Shown piece by piece: positions 33,324 through 43,848 of a stretch of 64,000 nt of DNA (position 1 is its first letter; every line of letters starts with the position of its first letter). This DNA comes from Anastrepha obliqua (Eukaryota > Arthropoda > Insecta > Diptera > Tephritidae), in NCBI RefSeq assembly GCF_027943255.1, contig NC_072893.1, positions 98,401,784 to 98,465,783 of the forward strand. Direction: 5' to 3'. The position numbers were made by a program, and so were the translations under genes. The notes beneath the pieces are model-generated. The model had not been told where the DNA came from. It did not search any database and saw only the letters and a list, made by a program, of their open reading frames with translations.

Positions 33324-34588
33324 ATGGATAATTCTGCACAAGGTAACCCACTTTCGGGAAATGCATCGGATGTGCAGGCCCGAACCCCAACCCTCCTATG
33401 AACGGAACTGACACCCAGGGTTCCAGAGAAAACACACTTCTAGTGGTGAAACATGGCACATTGGCTATGCCAATGGAGAGCCGAGTGAGTCTGAGCGAAA
33501 CACAGTCGTCGAAACGATCCGAAGCAACTGAACAAGTTGCGGAAGATGTGGAGATGGCGGACAATCTCTCAGTAGACTCAGATGGACCTCCGGTACCGAG
33601 TAAGTCTTTGACAACGGTTAAAACTGGTGCGAATCAGGTAAGTACCGGTAAAAAGACTGAAGTTATTGGATATATGAAAGCAGGTGTTGGTCTATCCGCA
33701 AAGCAGATCAAACGAAGAAGACTGAAGGCGAAGAAATCCGAAGCATCAGCTAAGGTAAGTACTCAAGCTCCGTCAACTTCAACACCTGTAATGGGAACGG
33801 GAAAACGTGGCAGAACAGAGGATTCCTCTGTAACGTTGCACTTTTCCGGAAACGAAACGGGGTATGTGCCAACGACCGGGAAGAGGAGGAAAGTCGAGAG
33901 ACGGAAGTCGGAAATGCCTGCATCCTCGACCCAATCCAAGGTAGATAAACCTTTACCTGACAAGGCAAAGGCTAACGGACCTCAAATGTCGAATCACACT
34001 CTTCCGTAAACGTCTGGCGAATCATTCGCGAGAATGGCAGCAAAGGTAATGACGGTGGAGATACATACCGACAAACAAGACGCTCTACTGTCCAAAGGGC
34101 AACAAGACTATCTTGACAGCTATATTTGGAAAGCTATCGGTAAGTCGAAAGACGCGCCGACTTTCGAGGGTAAAAGCGTGGTGGACGGCATCGTAAAGGT
34201 GCACTGTTCCAATGCTTTTTCCCGAGAATGGCTGGAAAAAGAGATAGCAAAAATTCCAGCCCGCGAAAACAGAAAGTTCATTCTGGTTGAGAGTAGCAAA
34301 GAAAGGCTGGTACGAGCGAGTGTCTGGATTCCAGGTCCTTCCTGTAGTTCAGCAGAATTCCTCACACGCATCCGTGTTCAGAACAAAGATCTTGGCACGA
34401 CTCTCTGGAACGTATACTTGTGCACCAGGCAGAAATCCGCTACCACTTCGGAGGCGGGTTCCCACCTGGTACTGGGTATCGATCTTGGGTCCCTCAAGGT
34501 ACTGAAGTCGAAGTACGGGTGCCGTCCTCTCCTACATCTGGAGCGAATCTATTTTCGTGTCCAGGATAAGGTGGAGGACATAGCGTAA
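33324..34588 (+). pseudogene. LOA ORF1 protein, frameshift and stop
   Basis: Start at 33324 (MDNSAQGNPLSGNASDVQAR); one base is out of step near 33392, after which 33398-34009 continues. A TAA at 34007-34009 is in frame with the downstream part 34034-34588, so it is a nonsense change. The first half is Lys/Ser-rich and disordered; the second matches DUF4780 (FLTRIRVQNKDLGTTLWNVY, LVLGIDLGSLKVL). LOA ORF1 proteins bind the element RNA. Confidence 0.75.
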
Positions 34589-34602
34589 ATATACTCAGTC
34601 TC

Positions 34603-35214
34603 ATGACTGAAGTAATATTTACACAGATAAATCTGCAGCATAGCAAAGCGTCTATGGCTCTCCTGTGCCGTAGGCATGCAAAACTGCAAACAAACCCACA
34701 CATAATACTAATACAAGAACCATGGGTATGTCACAAGCGTATCTGTGGTCTAGGTGCTATGTCGTGGGGACAAATACTTCATTGTGAAGGGAATGTGAGA
34801 CCGCGAGCATATATTATCATGCCGAGGTTGATCGAACACACGATGTTAAAAGAGCTATGCTCCCGAGATATCGTTGTTGCAAAACTAAAGTACTTGAAGA
34901 GTGGGAACAGTGCCGAAGCTATCATAGTTTCGGCCTACTTACCCTACGACTCTTTACAGCCACCTCCTTCGAGGGAGCTAAGAGAAGTGGTCAAGTATGG
35001 GGGAAGTAGCAAATGCAACCCCAGAGGTCTCAAGTTACTGGATTTTATCCTGTCATCCGATTTGGTCATTCAAAACACTGGTGACAAACCAACTTTTGTG
35101 ACCAGAAGGAAACATAAGGTGATTGATTTAACACTTACCAATAAGTCAGTTGGAAATCAAATCAACCGATGGCGAGTTTTAGAAGAGGACTCTACCAGGA
35201 GACTGGTTAATTGA
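34603..35214 (+). pseudogene. LOA ORF2 endonuclease domain
   Basis: Begins MTEVIFTQINLQHSKASMAL, the usual LOA/R1 endonuclease start, with IILIQEPWV (catalytic Glu), AIIVSAYLPYDS and GLKLLDFILSSDLVIQNTGD, then TFVTRRKHKVIDLTLTN. The part holding the SDH catalytic His and the linker to RT is deleted, and a stop at 35212 ends the frame. Confidence 0.82.
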
Positions 35215-36005
35215 TTGATTTTCAGGGCAAAAAGATCTTCACAGCCTGTCTTGCACTTGGTTATATACCATCCCAATGGCGACGCGTAAGAGTAGTAATT
35301 ATTCCGAAACCAGGAAAAGACGACTATTCCGTAGCAAAAAGTTTTAGACCAATCAGTTTAACATCGGTCGTGTTGAAAAGTCTAGAACAAGTGTTGGAGA
35401 AACATATTCGAAGGAGGGTATTGCCGAGAAGATCACGTAGTAGAAATCTACACGCTTACCAGAGTGGTAAATCATGCGAATCAGACTTACACGATCCTGT
35501 TTGCAAGATTGAAGCCGGGCTGGAAGCTGACGAATACACAATGGGCGTGTTCGTGGACATTGAGGGGGCCTTTGATAATGCCACTTTCGGCTCAATATGT
35601 TCTTCTGCCGAACGACACGGAGTTAATCAAACCATTGGAAAGTGGATATACTCCATGCTCTCTGAGAGGCTGTTAACCGCAAGCGAGGATGTCCCCAAGG
35701 GGGTGTTTTTTCTCCGCTGCTGTGGTGCTTCGTCGTAGACTCTACTAGCGGTGATGCAGGAACGCAGTTTTCATGTCCACGCATATGCGGACGATGTCTG
35801 TCCGCTACCATCGGATAAATCCCTAAGGAGGCTTTCCACGGAAGTGCAGAGGATTCTGGACAAAATCGATGACTGGTGCATGGGACAAGGTCTTTCCGTT
35901 AATCCGAACAAAACAACCATAGTCTTGTTTACGAGAAAACGGAAATTGGATGGACTCAGTGTTCCCTGGATCTTAACAACAGGAAGCAATAGAATCAATG
36001 TGTAG
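35211..36005 (+). pseudogene. LOA ORF2 reverse transcriptase
   Basis: Readable blocks: LGYIPSQWRRVRVVIIPKPG, SFRPISLTSVVLKSLEQVLE, EYTMGVFVDIEGAFDNATFG (catalytic Asp), GCPQGGVFSPLLW in a shifted frame near 35690, then VHAYADDV (YADD) and LSVNPNKTTIVLFTRKRKL. At least one frameshift and a stop near 36003. Confidence 0.85.
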
Positions 36006-36100
36006 ACTCCATAAATATGGTTTCTGGCACGAAGACAAAACTTCGGGACACAGATAAATCTTTAAGTTGCTATCTGAGCAGTATCCACTGTTTTTCGCAC

Positions 36101-36266
36101 CTGGAGCCGGATGGTACTTAAATGATAGTAATACGTATCATTATGCTATGGGGGAAATGGCAACTGTTTTCCAAACAGAAGTTTTTGCCATCCTGAAAGT
36201 AGCCGAATAGATAATCGAGAGGAGATGGAGCGGGAAACAGATTGGAGTTTTCACTGACAGTCAGGC
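36101..36266 (+). repeat. 166-bp direct duplication, copy 1
   Basis: Matches 36904-37069 at all but 4 of 166 positions; both encode the RNase H start (GAGWYLNDSN, GEMATVFQTEVFAILKV). This copy ends exactly where the mariner piece begins. Confidence 0.9.
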
Positions 36267-36800
36267 GGATGACATATGGCAAAAATAAATTTTTTGTTTT
36301 TTGGTAGGACTGTTATAAGCTTACATGGCAAATTTCAGCGTGATACGCTACATAGTTTGTTTTCTGTGCTACTGTAAACAAGTCAAGCTCGAGTGTGTTC
36401 TTCGAATTCTCTTTTATGACTTCAATTGTCTCAAAATGTTTTCCACGGAGCGGCAACTTGAGCTTGGGAAACAGAAAAAAATCACATGGAGCCATATCAG
36501 GCGAATACGGTACTTGCGGAATTAACATTATTTTAACATTATTTTTGTTCAAATAATCGCGAACAAGACGTGATGTGTGAGCTGGTGCATTATCGTGAAG
36601 CAAGAACCATGACTTGTTGTCCCACAATTCCTTCCTTTTAAGACGAATGTTCTCGCGCAAACGCTTTAAAACGTCTAAATAATATTCAGCGTTAACCGAT
36701 TTTGCGATTTGTGCGATTTTCAAGCACAATTTCCTTTACTTTTCCGATGTTTTCGTCGTTTACTGATGTTGTTTTTCGTACCTAAAGACGACCTGATACC
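36267..36800 (-). mobile_element. mariner (DD34D) fragment inside LOA element
   Basis: The minus strand has a short N-terminal scrap (SVNDENIGKVKEIVL) joined to SVNAEYYLDVLKRLRENIRL, SWFLLHDNAPAHTSRLV and YSPDMAPCDFFLFPKL, ending HAEICHVSL. Same family as 15580-16441 (shared TIR region GGATGACATATGGCAAAAAT). Internally deleted. Confidence 0.85.
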
Positions 36801-36839
36801 CACAGTTTCATTTAGAAGGAAATTTGAGGTCAGATTCCA

Positions 36840-37692
36840 GAGTGCATGCAGGGAAGGTTGACGGTTATTTTCTTTACAGATGGGTCCAAGAATGAAATAG
36901 GGTCTGGAGCCGGATGGTACTTAAATGACAGTAATATGTATCGTTATGCTATGGGGGAAATGGCAACTGTTTTCCAAACAGAAGTTTTTGCCATCCTGAA
37001 AGTAGCCGAATAGATAATCGAGAGGAGATGGAGCGGGAAACAGTTTGGAGTTTTCACTGACAGTCAGGCTGCATTGAAGGCCCTGGAGAACGCGAAGCAA
37101 ACCTCAAAGAATGGTCAAGATTGTAAGAAGAAGCTTAATTCTGTCGCAAGACAAAACAGGTTTGTATTTATATGGGTTCCAGGACACTCCGGTGTTCAAG
37201 GAAATGAAATTGCCGATGAATTGGCCAACCGTGGATCAGCGGTTGCCCCACAAGGGCCAGAGCCAATAATTGGAATCAGTTCCGCAGGAACCATGACTTG
37301 GATCAGTGTTTATGTTGGCAATCTACATAAAGAGCGATGGTCCGCTATAGAACGCTGCAGAACTGCAAAGTGTTTTGTGACGAGTCCGAAAAGGAAACTT
37401 TCTACTAAAACTTGGAAGGAAAGATGTTCGGTTGATGGTCGGTATCATTACAGGTCACAACCCATGGGGTCACCATATGACCATCATTGGAATCATTGAG
37501 GACCCAGTGAGCCTGTCGTGCTTGGAGGAGGCGGATATCACTGAGCACTTTCTCTGCGAGTGTCCTGCCTTTGCTAGAGCACGGCTACGAGTTTTGGGTT
37601 CCGATGTTGTGAGAATAAATAATATTCGTTCTCTAAAACTGGAGAATATTTACAGATTTGTCAAAGAAGCTGGAAAAGACTCACAGGGCTAA
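36840..37692 (+). pseudogene. LOA RNase H and C-terminal tail
   Basis: FTDGSKNEIGSGAGWYL-type start, VFTDSQAALKALENAKQ, FVFIWVPGHSGVQGNEIADE (His/Asp catalytic site) and ELANRG give an RNase H; the frame shifts near 37435 to the tail CLEEADITEHFLCECPAFAR with the expected HFLCEC motif. The UAG in VAE*IIERRW interrupts it. Confidence 0.85.
36904..37069 (+). repeat. 166-bp direct duplication, copy 2
   Basis: The copy in its native place within RNase H; see 36101-36266. Confidence 0.9.
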
Positions 37693-37825
37693 CTATATCT
37701 ATCTCTATCTATATTCTTTCCTATCTCTTTCTCTGCTACTTTTCTCTTTCCCTCCTTGACTATTAAATACAATGGGCTTTTTAGCCTGAATTTTTTAGGA
37801 GCCACCAAATCTCCTGGTGCTCCTT

Positions 37826-40800
37826 GGCTCGACCTTTTCAAACTTCAATTTCAAGCGATAAAACAATAACAAATTTACCTACAACACCATCGTCAATCGC
37901 CAAATCAGCAGTCACAAAAAACAGTTTTTCATCCACCTACTACAATCAACCACATCAAACTGACACAGTAGAACCAACAACGTCAACAACACCTGATGAT
38001 CTCTCTCATGTTAAAGCACTTCCTTCGCTCCACTTTGTAAATGATTCAGCCGCTTTTAGTATTGCATATATACCACCTTCTGAACACTCAAATAAGATGA
38101 ATTTGGAAGCTGCACAACAATCAACTCCAAATTTTCTTTCGACAAACAATACACATCAAAAAATTCAACCAAAAATTTAAAGGATTTTACTAACTCATCT
38201 GCATCAGCAGCTTTAAAAGATTACATAACATCCAATGTTATGCAAAACAACAAATAAACTTATTCTATTTTACTAGTAATTACTAATCACATAGAAACAT
38301 ACTATTTAGCCAAGTCAAATATTTTACTCCTATCAACAACATAAATATATAAACATATATCATATACTTATCTGTTAATATATTAATATTTATTATTAAT
38401 TATTATGCTTAAAATTGTTTAAGATTCCTGTAAATTTAAAAAATCCTCAGTCTTTCATCGTTTACTTTACTAACTCTCCACATAACAATACTTTCAAAGA
38501 AGGGGCAGCCGTTCTTGTTAAACGTAACATTCCCCACAAGTTTATAACACAATCTGACACGATCCAATCAATTGCAATTCAAATTAGCATACCATCCCCT
38601 ATTACACTCATCAGCACCTACATTCCGCCAACACAAAACTTTATTGAAGCTGATATTTTTTCCATACTTCCTCGTTCACATAAAGCCTCGATACTTACAT
38701 AAAGCCCCTATACAATAATTGAAACCATTCTCATGTCCAAAAACTTAACCATCCTACCCATTTCTCCACCCAAAATTCATGTACCCTTGTTGACCTCACT
38801 ATAGTTTCTTCCCAACTAACTCCCAAATGTAAATTGGAAAAGGATTGATGACTTGTATGGTAGTGATCACTTTCCGTTACTTACTGAAGCTCGTTCTAAC
38901 CTACTTCCTACCAACTTAATAAAATCACCAAAATTCAAAACTGATGCCGCTAATTGGAATAGATATCAATCTTTATGCGAGGAAAATTTCAAGTGCTGGA
39001 GCACTACTAATATTAATAAACTTACAGCTAATAGTTATTACCAAAGCCATCAGATCAGCTGCAAATATTGCTATTCCTCAAAGCAACACTACCTCGATAA
39101 GAAACTATTCCGCATGGTGGAACAGTGATTTGCATGCCCAAAGGATTAACAAACAAATACTCTGGCATTCCTATAAATTATCTCCATCTTTAGTCTAAGC
39201 AAAATAGCAAGCAAATTCAAATCAGTTAACTTCCGTATTTATGCTGATGATGCTATTTTTTATACTAAGTCTAAAGATCCTTCAACAGTGGAAAGGAATT
39301 TCATCAACTTGATATATGATATCAATGCTTGGGGGCAATACTCTAGGACTACACTGACCTATAGCAAATGCAAGGTAAACAAAATGCGTAAACAATTCGC
39401 CAATAGAGAACGTGGCCAATCTTAAAATACTTGGTGTAATTTTTGATGATAAGTACACTTTTAAACCCCACTGTTCAACACTAAGAACTAACCTTTTCAC
39501 CAGGCTGAGCATTATTAAATATTTGGCATCAAAGCACCTTCGAATACATCAAAACACACTTATCACCATTGCTCGTTCCCTCGTATTATGTAAAATCGAT
39601 TTCTGTCTACTCATTTACGGCTGGTGTGCCAAGCAGCATCTAAACCTACTCCATGCCCCTTATCATTCAGCGGTCAGGCGTAGCCTTAACGCCTTCGCAA
39701 CGTCTCCTATCAAGTGTGTTTTAGCTGAAGCGGGTCGTCCGTCTATCACTGAAAGATGTCAAATAACTACTCTTAAACTTATAACCAAATTTTCAAGCAC
39801 TACATAAATAAACTTCTTTTCAGCAAATTTAAAACCGCTTCTCGGCATAATCGCTATTTCAAAATTTGGTCGGTCATCCGTCGTTGCATTTACAACTGCA
39901 ACAAACTAGGTATATCTTAACCGGCATCTTGCTCGAAAATTAGTAGTCAGTGTCCCTGGAAACTCCTTCCTGCATCAATAAATGTCGACCTTCATGATCT
40001 CAGTAAATTAACACAAATGCGGTAGTTTTTATACAACGTTTTATGGAAATAATTCATTCGCAGTCCTTAAAGGGTTGGGTAACGATTTTCACAGATGGTT
40101 CACGTACTGACCATAGTACTACTTTTGCTGTGGTAGATAATGACTAAAGCCTAATATCCAATGGTTGGCTGACTCCGAATAGCTCAATTTTTTCTGCCGA
40201 GGCATTGGCTATTCTTCAAGCGTCAGAGTATGCAACAAATAATAAGGAAAAATTCTTAATATGTACAGTGAGCTTGTCAGTCTGTCTAGCGATAAAAAAT
40301 ATCTTTAATGATAATCAGATCGTTTGTCATATCAGGGATAAATTAAGAAATATCCTAGCAAAATAAAGATTCTATGGATACCTGGAAATGTAAAAGCTGA
40401 TTCAGCAGCCAAAAATACATATTCCAAACCCTCCATCACTTTTGACACATTCTCTTTCAATGTCATCCTTGAAACTATCACACTCCCTTCTTCCCACTTG
40501 AGAAAGGTTGAATGGTCTCAATTTAATCATCCATACACCCTTATAAATCCTGATTATAAAAAATCCGTATTCCCAACTTCCCTTTCCAAACACCAGATCC
40601 CAACTTTCATACGTCTGAGACTCGGTCATACTAAACTAACACACGAACAACTTCTCCTCGACTGTCCTTCCCGGACTTGTCAGTTTTGTGGAGGGCATCT
40701 CTTAATCGAAGACATCCTAGACCTCTGTCCAACACTAACCACCAAAGGGACTACTGCATTCGAAGCTATGGTACCATCCACTCTATTCAATAATGTTACT

Positions 40801-40860
40801 TTTAACAATGTGGAAAGTGGCCCGTCATCAGTCCAACCAGCTGTTTGCACTCCCTTCTAC
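37826..40860 (+). mobile_element. I-type LINE, right half with ORF2 relics
   Basis: ORF1 C-terminal Thr/Ser/Pro-rich region (37824-38180), then an APE endonuclease (38415-38702; GAAVLVKRNIPHKF, ITLISTYIPPT), SDHFPL near 38868, WWNSDLHAQRINKQILWHSY near 39115, RT with YADDAIFYTKSKD near 39240 and VANLKILGVIFDDKYTFKPH, and RNase H with FTDGSRTDHSTTFAVVDND (about 40085). Numerous stops and deletions. It continues the ORF1 part that stops at about 33070. Confidence 0.7.
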
Positions 40861-40867
40861 TTAATGA

Positions 40868-41880
40868 CAGGAGGGTTCACGACAGTCGATCGGACATGAC
40901 AGGTAACATCAGTTTAGTCCATCTGCAGCCTCTCTCAGACTGCCAAGCTCGCTTGTGGGTTGTAGTAACCCGTGACTTTGATGGATGCAGAAGGGAGTTG
41001 CAAAGCGGGCTCTGGGCCAAAGAAGTTGGCCTCAGAGCCCATCCTAGCTAAGGAGTCAGATGTCTCGTTACACACGATACCCACGTGCCACGGGACTTAT
41101 GTTAGCATCAGGCTATTATGTCTACCGACATACATAGTTCAGCCTGCATTTACAGGACTCGACTACCCCTGGTGGGGGGCTGTCTAAGCGTCCATGAGCG
41201 CAGCTTGGCTCACAAATCTCAGCCATCTGCTTCTACCCTTGTAACACACCTCAGCAGCTACCAGGTCCTGAAAACAGCATTGCTCAAGACTCGTCGCAGT
41301 GAGATGGGATGATACTATAAGACCGGTCCTAGGTCTACTCGAACTCCTGTCCTATAATACCATACCCCCTTTCAACGCGCTAAAGCCACAGAGGCGGCCC
41401 CTAAAGACCCAGGATTCCTGCACTGTTGTTATAAAGGGTTTTTCAATTGGCGCGGGTCGATTTTGGCGCCCTGTGGCAGCCATTTTGTTTTGGTGACATC
41501 TGTCAAATCTTTTGTTTATTATTCAGTTGTTTATGCCAAATCATCATGGCAAGTTACACGATTGAACAGCACGTTCAAATGATAAAACTTTATTATCAAA
41601 ATGAGTGTTCATTAACGCAAACGTTGCGCGCATTGCGCCCATTTTTCGGTAGACGTGGTGGCACTTCCAATTTCTTATGGCCCATATTGAACCATATGGA
41701 CCTAGACGACATGCGGTTCCAGCAGGACGGCGCTACGGCCACACAGCAAACGCCATTTTATTCCATTTCAACATCTACCCGCCCTTATTGAAAAACCCTT
41801 TATGAGGTAATGTGGGCAGCTGGGTAAGCCGTCTACTTAAGAGTGCAGTAGCGGCTTTGGAATGCTGCAAGTTAATGTGT
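40868..41880 (-). mobile_element. LOA-type LINE relic, internally deleted
   Basis: Minus strand from 41880: LQHSKAATALLSRRLTQLP, the LOA endonuclease start, joined by a large deletion to RNase H text (VPWHVGIVCNETSDSLARMG, SEANFFGPEPALQLPSASIK). The DD41D miniature at 41434-41800 is inserted in it. Many stops. Confidence 0.65.
41434..41800 (+). mobile_element. DD41D miniature element with retained open frame
   Basis: Ends AAGGGTTTTTCAATTGGCGC and TTGAAAAACCCTT, TA on both sides (41432-41433, 41801-41802). At 41546 begins MASYTIEQHVQMIKLYYQNE; after FGRRGGTSN it jumps to ILNHMDLDDMRFQQDGATA and a short tail ending at 41791. The helix-turn-helix is kept and the catalytic triad is lost. 367 bp. 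Confidence 0.9.
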
Positions 41881-42469
41881 GTCACCATCACATATATGAG
41901 AATGTTGAATAAACGGTTGTATCATGTATAGCACGTTTGTTCTATATATTTCGATTTTCGATGTTAGTCCAACGGTTGCATAAAAATTAAAATGATTTAA
42001 TTTTTGATGGCCGGAGTTTGCGGTTGTACAAAGAGTTGGGACGTGTACATGCATGTTGTACAATCAACTTTGTTTACATTTTTCTTTTTAGTTATTTAGA
42101 CAGACAATAAATTTAAAAATATTAAAATAAAAAATAAAATAAAAGCAACTAGCAACTAATGAATAAAGTAAAATTTCATTATTTATTATTATTGAACACG
42201 TTTCGCTTGATTCCTGCATTTTCCGAAAAGTTCAACACCACGAAAATGAGAATAATCAATTTGGGCAAAGCGTTTTATATCAGCCGTCCAACTCATTGTA
42301 CAACGTGGTATAATACAGCCTGATAAATTTAAAAAAATATTTTATTTTGAAATATTTTTAATTTATTACAGCACTTATAAAATATTTGCAAGCTAAAACT
42401 CAAATATCAACGAATAATAACAAAATAAACATTCAAAAAGGTTATGCTAAACATATTTTTTATGAAATA
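41881..42469. other. AT-rich spacer, no recognised feature
   Basis: No coding content recognised. Confidence 0.45.
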
Positions 42470-43572
42470 AAGGGTGATTTTTTAAGAGCTATAGGAAAGT
42501 TTTTCAAAAAAACACACGTAAAATTCAGAAAAATGCATGAAATTTTTATTTAAATCGATAGTAGAGTCCATATAATTTAATGTTTGATTACTTTACTAGA
42601 TTATTTCATGCAAATGTTGACCGCGACTGCCCTTCAAATGGTCCATCCGCTTAGTCCAGTTTTAGCATACTCTTTCCAATGTTCCGGCCGGTATCTCACA
42701 TATAAATGCTTTAATATTGTCTTCCAATGCGTTAATTGAAGCAGGCTTGTCTGAATAGACATGAGCTTTAACATAGCCACACAAAAAATAATCTAAAGGC
42801 GTTATATCGCACGACCTGGGTGGCCAATTGACAGGACCCGAACGTGAAATAAAATGTTCACCGAAATTGCCTCTCAACAAGTCCATTGTTAAGCGTGCTG
42901 TTTCACATGTGGCACCGTCTTGCTAAAACCACATGTCATGCAAGTCAAGCTCTTGCCTTTTGGGCAAAAAAAGTTGGATATCATTTCACGGCAGCGCTCA
43001 CCATTCACAGATACGTTACGATTCGCAGCATCTTTGAAGAAGTACGGTCCACTGATACCTCCAGCCCATAAACCGCACAAAACTGTGAGCTTTTCTGGAT
43101 ACATTGGTAGTTCTTGCAATCGACAATTCTGCTTATTTACGTACCCATTGATCCAAAAATGAGCATCGTCGCTGAACACAATTTTTCGATAAAAAAGTGG
43201 ATCTTCGGCCAACTTTCCAAGAGCCCATTCACCAAAAATTCTGCGTTGCGGTAGGTAGGTCGGCTTCAATTCTTGCACCAGCTGTATTTTGAAAGGCTTC
43301 ACACCTAAATCCTTTCGCAAAATTTTCCACGTTGTTGAGTTACAGAGGCCCAATTGCTGCGAACGGCGACGAATCGATAATTGATAATCATCATTAACAC
43401 TAGCCGATACAGCTGCGATATTTTCTTCAGTTCGCACTCTACGTAAGCGTGTTGGTGGTTTGATGTCCAATAATGTCAATTTGGATCTAAATTTAGTCAC
43501 AATAGCTCGAATACCCACTTCAGTGGGTCGATTAAACTGACCATAAAATGGAAGAAGCGCGCGATAGTCCGT
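42470..43572 (-). mobile_element. DD41D mariner element, 5'-truncated
   Basis: The right end on the minus strand is AAGGGTGATTTTTTAAGAGC read from 42470, after TA at 42468-42469. The transposase runs from about 43570 to 42600: TRLRRVRTEENIAAVSASV, IRRRSQQLGLCNSTTWKIL, FSDDAHFWINGYVNKQNCRL, then after a break MDLLRGNFGEHFISRSGPVN, PPRSCDITPLDYFLCGYVKA. No left terminal repeat; it ends within the coding part. Confidence 0.85.
42662..43518 (-). pseudogene. DD41D transposase, two broken frames
   Basis: Residues 1-209 read from 43518 to 42889 and end in a stop after SKTVPHVKQHA, where the family has a Gln-Gln-Asp site (here frame-damaged). The second frame starts at 42886. First Asp (FSDDAHF) and third Asp (PLDYF) are kept. 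Against the usual 350 residues about 60 N-terminal residues are missing. Confidence 0.82.
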
Positions 43573-43848
43573 TAGTTAATTTTTCACTACTTTTTAACAT
43601 TTTTTTACAAGATCCAAAGAAGCATTATTTTATTTTAAAATAGCAGATTTGCCAAGATAGAGTAAGAAAGGTGTTTATTTACAGAACCTTTAGTAATTGA
43701 ATAATGGAATAAAACTCTTTTGTGAAAAGGAGCAGTGAATTCGAAGCAAAACAGCATTAAATTAATATGCGTTGTTTTGTTAAAATACGCATTTTAAAAA
43801 ACTTAAATGGGTTAATTTCTCGAGTATTATTGCACTAGTAATTTAGAA

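Larger units (their letters stand above)
33075..37825 (+). mobile_element. LOA-clade non-LTR retrotransposon, damaged
   Basis: The order is 5' leader (33075-33320), ORF1 with a DUF4780-like end, APE endonuclease, reverse transcriptase, RNase H and a Cys/His tail, then a 3' UTR (37693-37825). The RNase H and DUF4780 point to the LOA clade. The endonuclease is joined to the RT by a deletion at about 35200, and a mariner fragment with a 166-bp duplication disrupts the RNase H region. It splits an I-type LINE. Confidence 0.82.

Noticed and set aside
33750..33968. Minus-strand frames in LOA ORF1
   Set aside because: Antisense shadows of the plus-strand ORF1.
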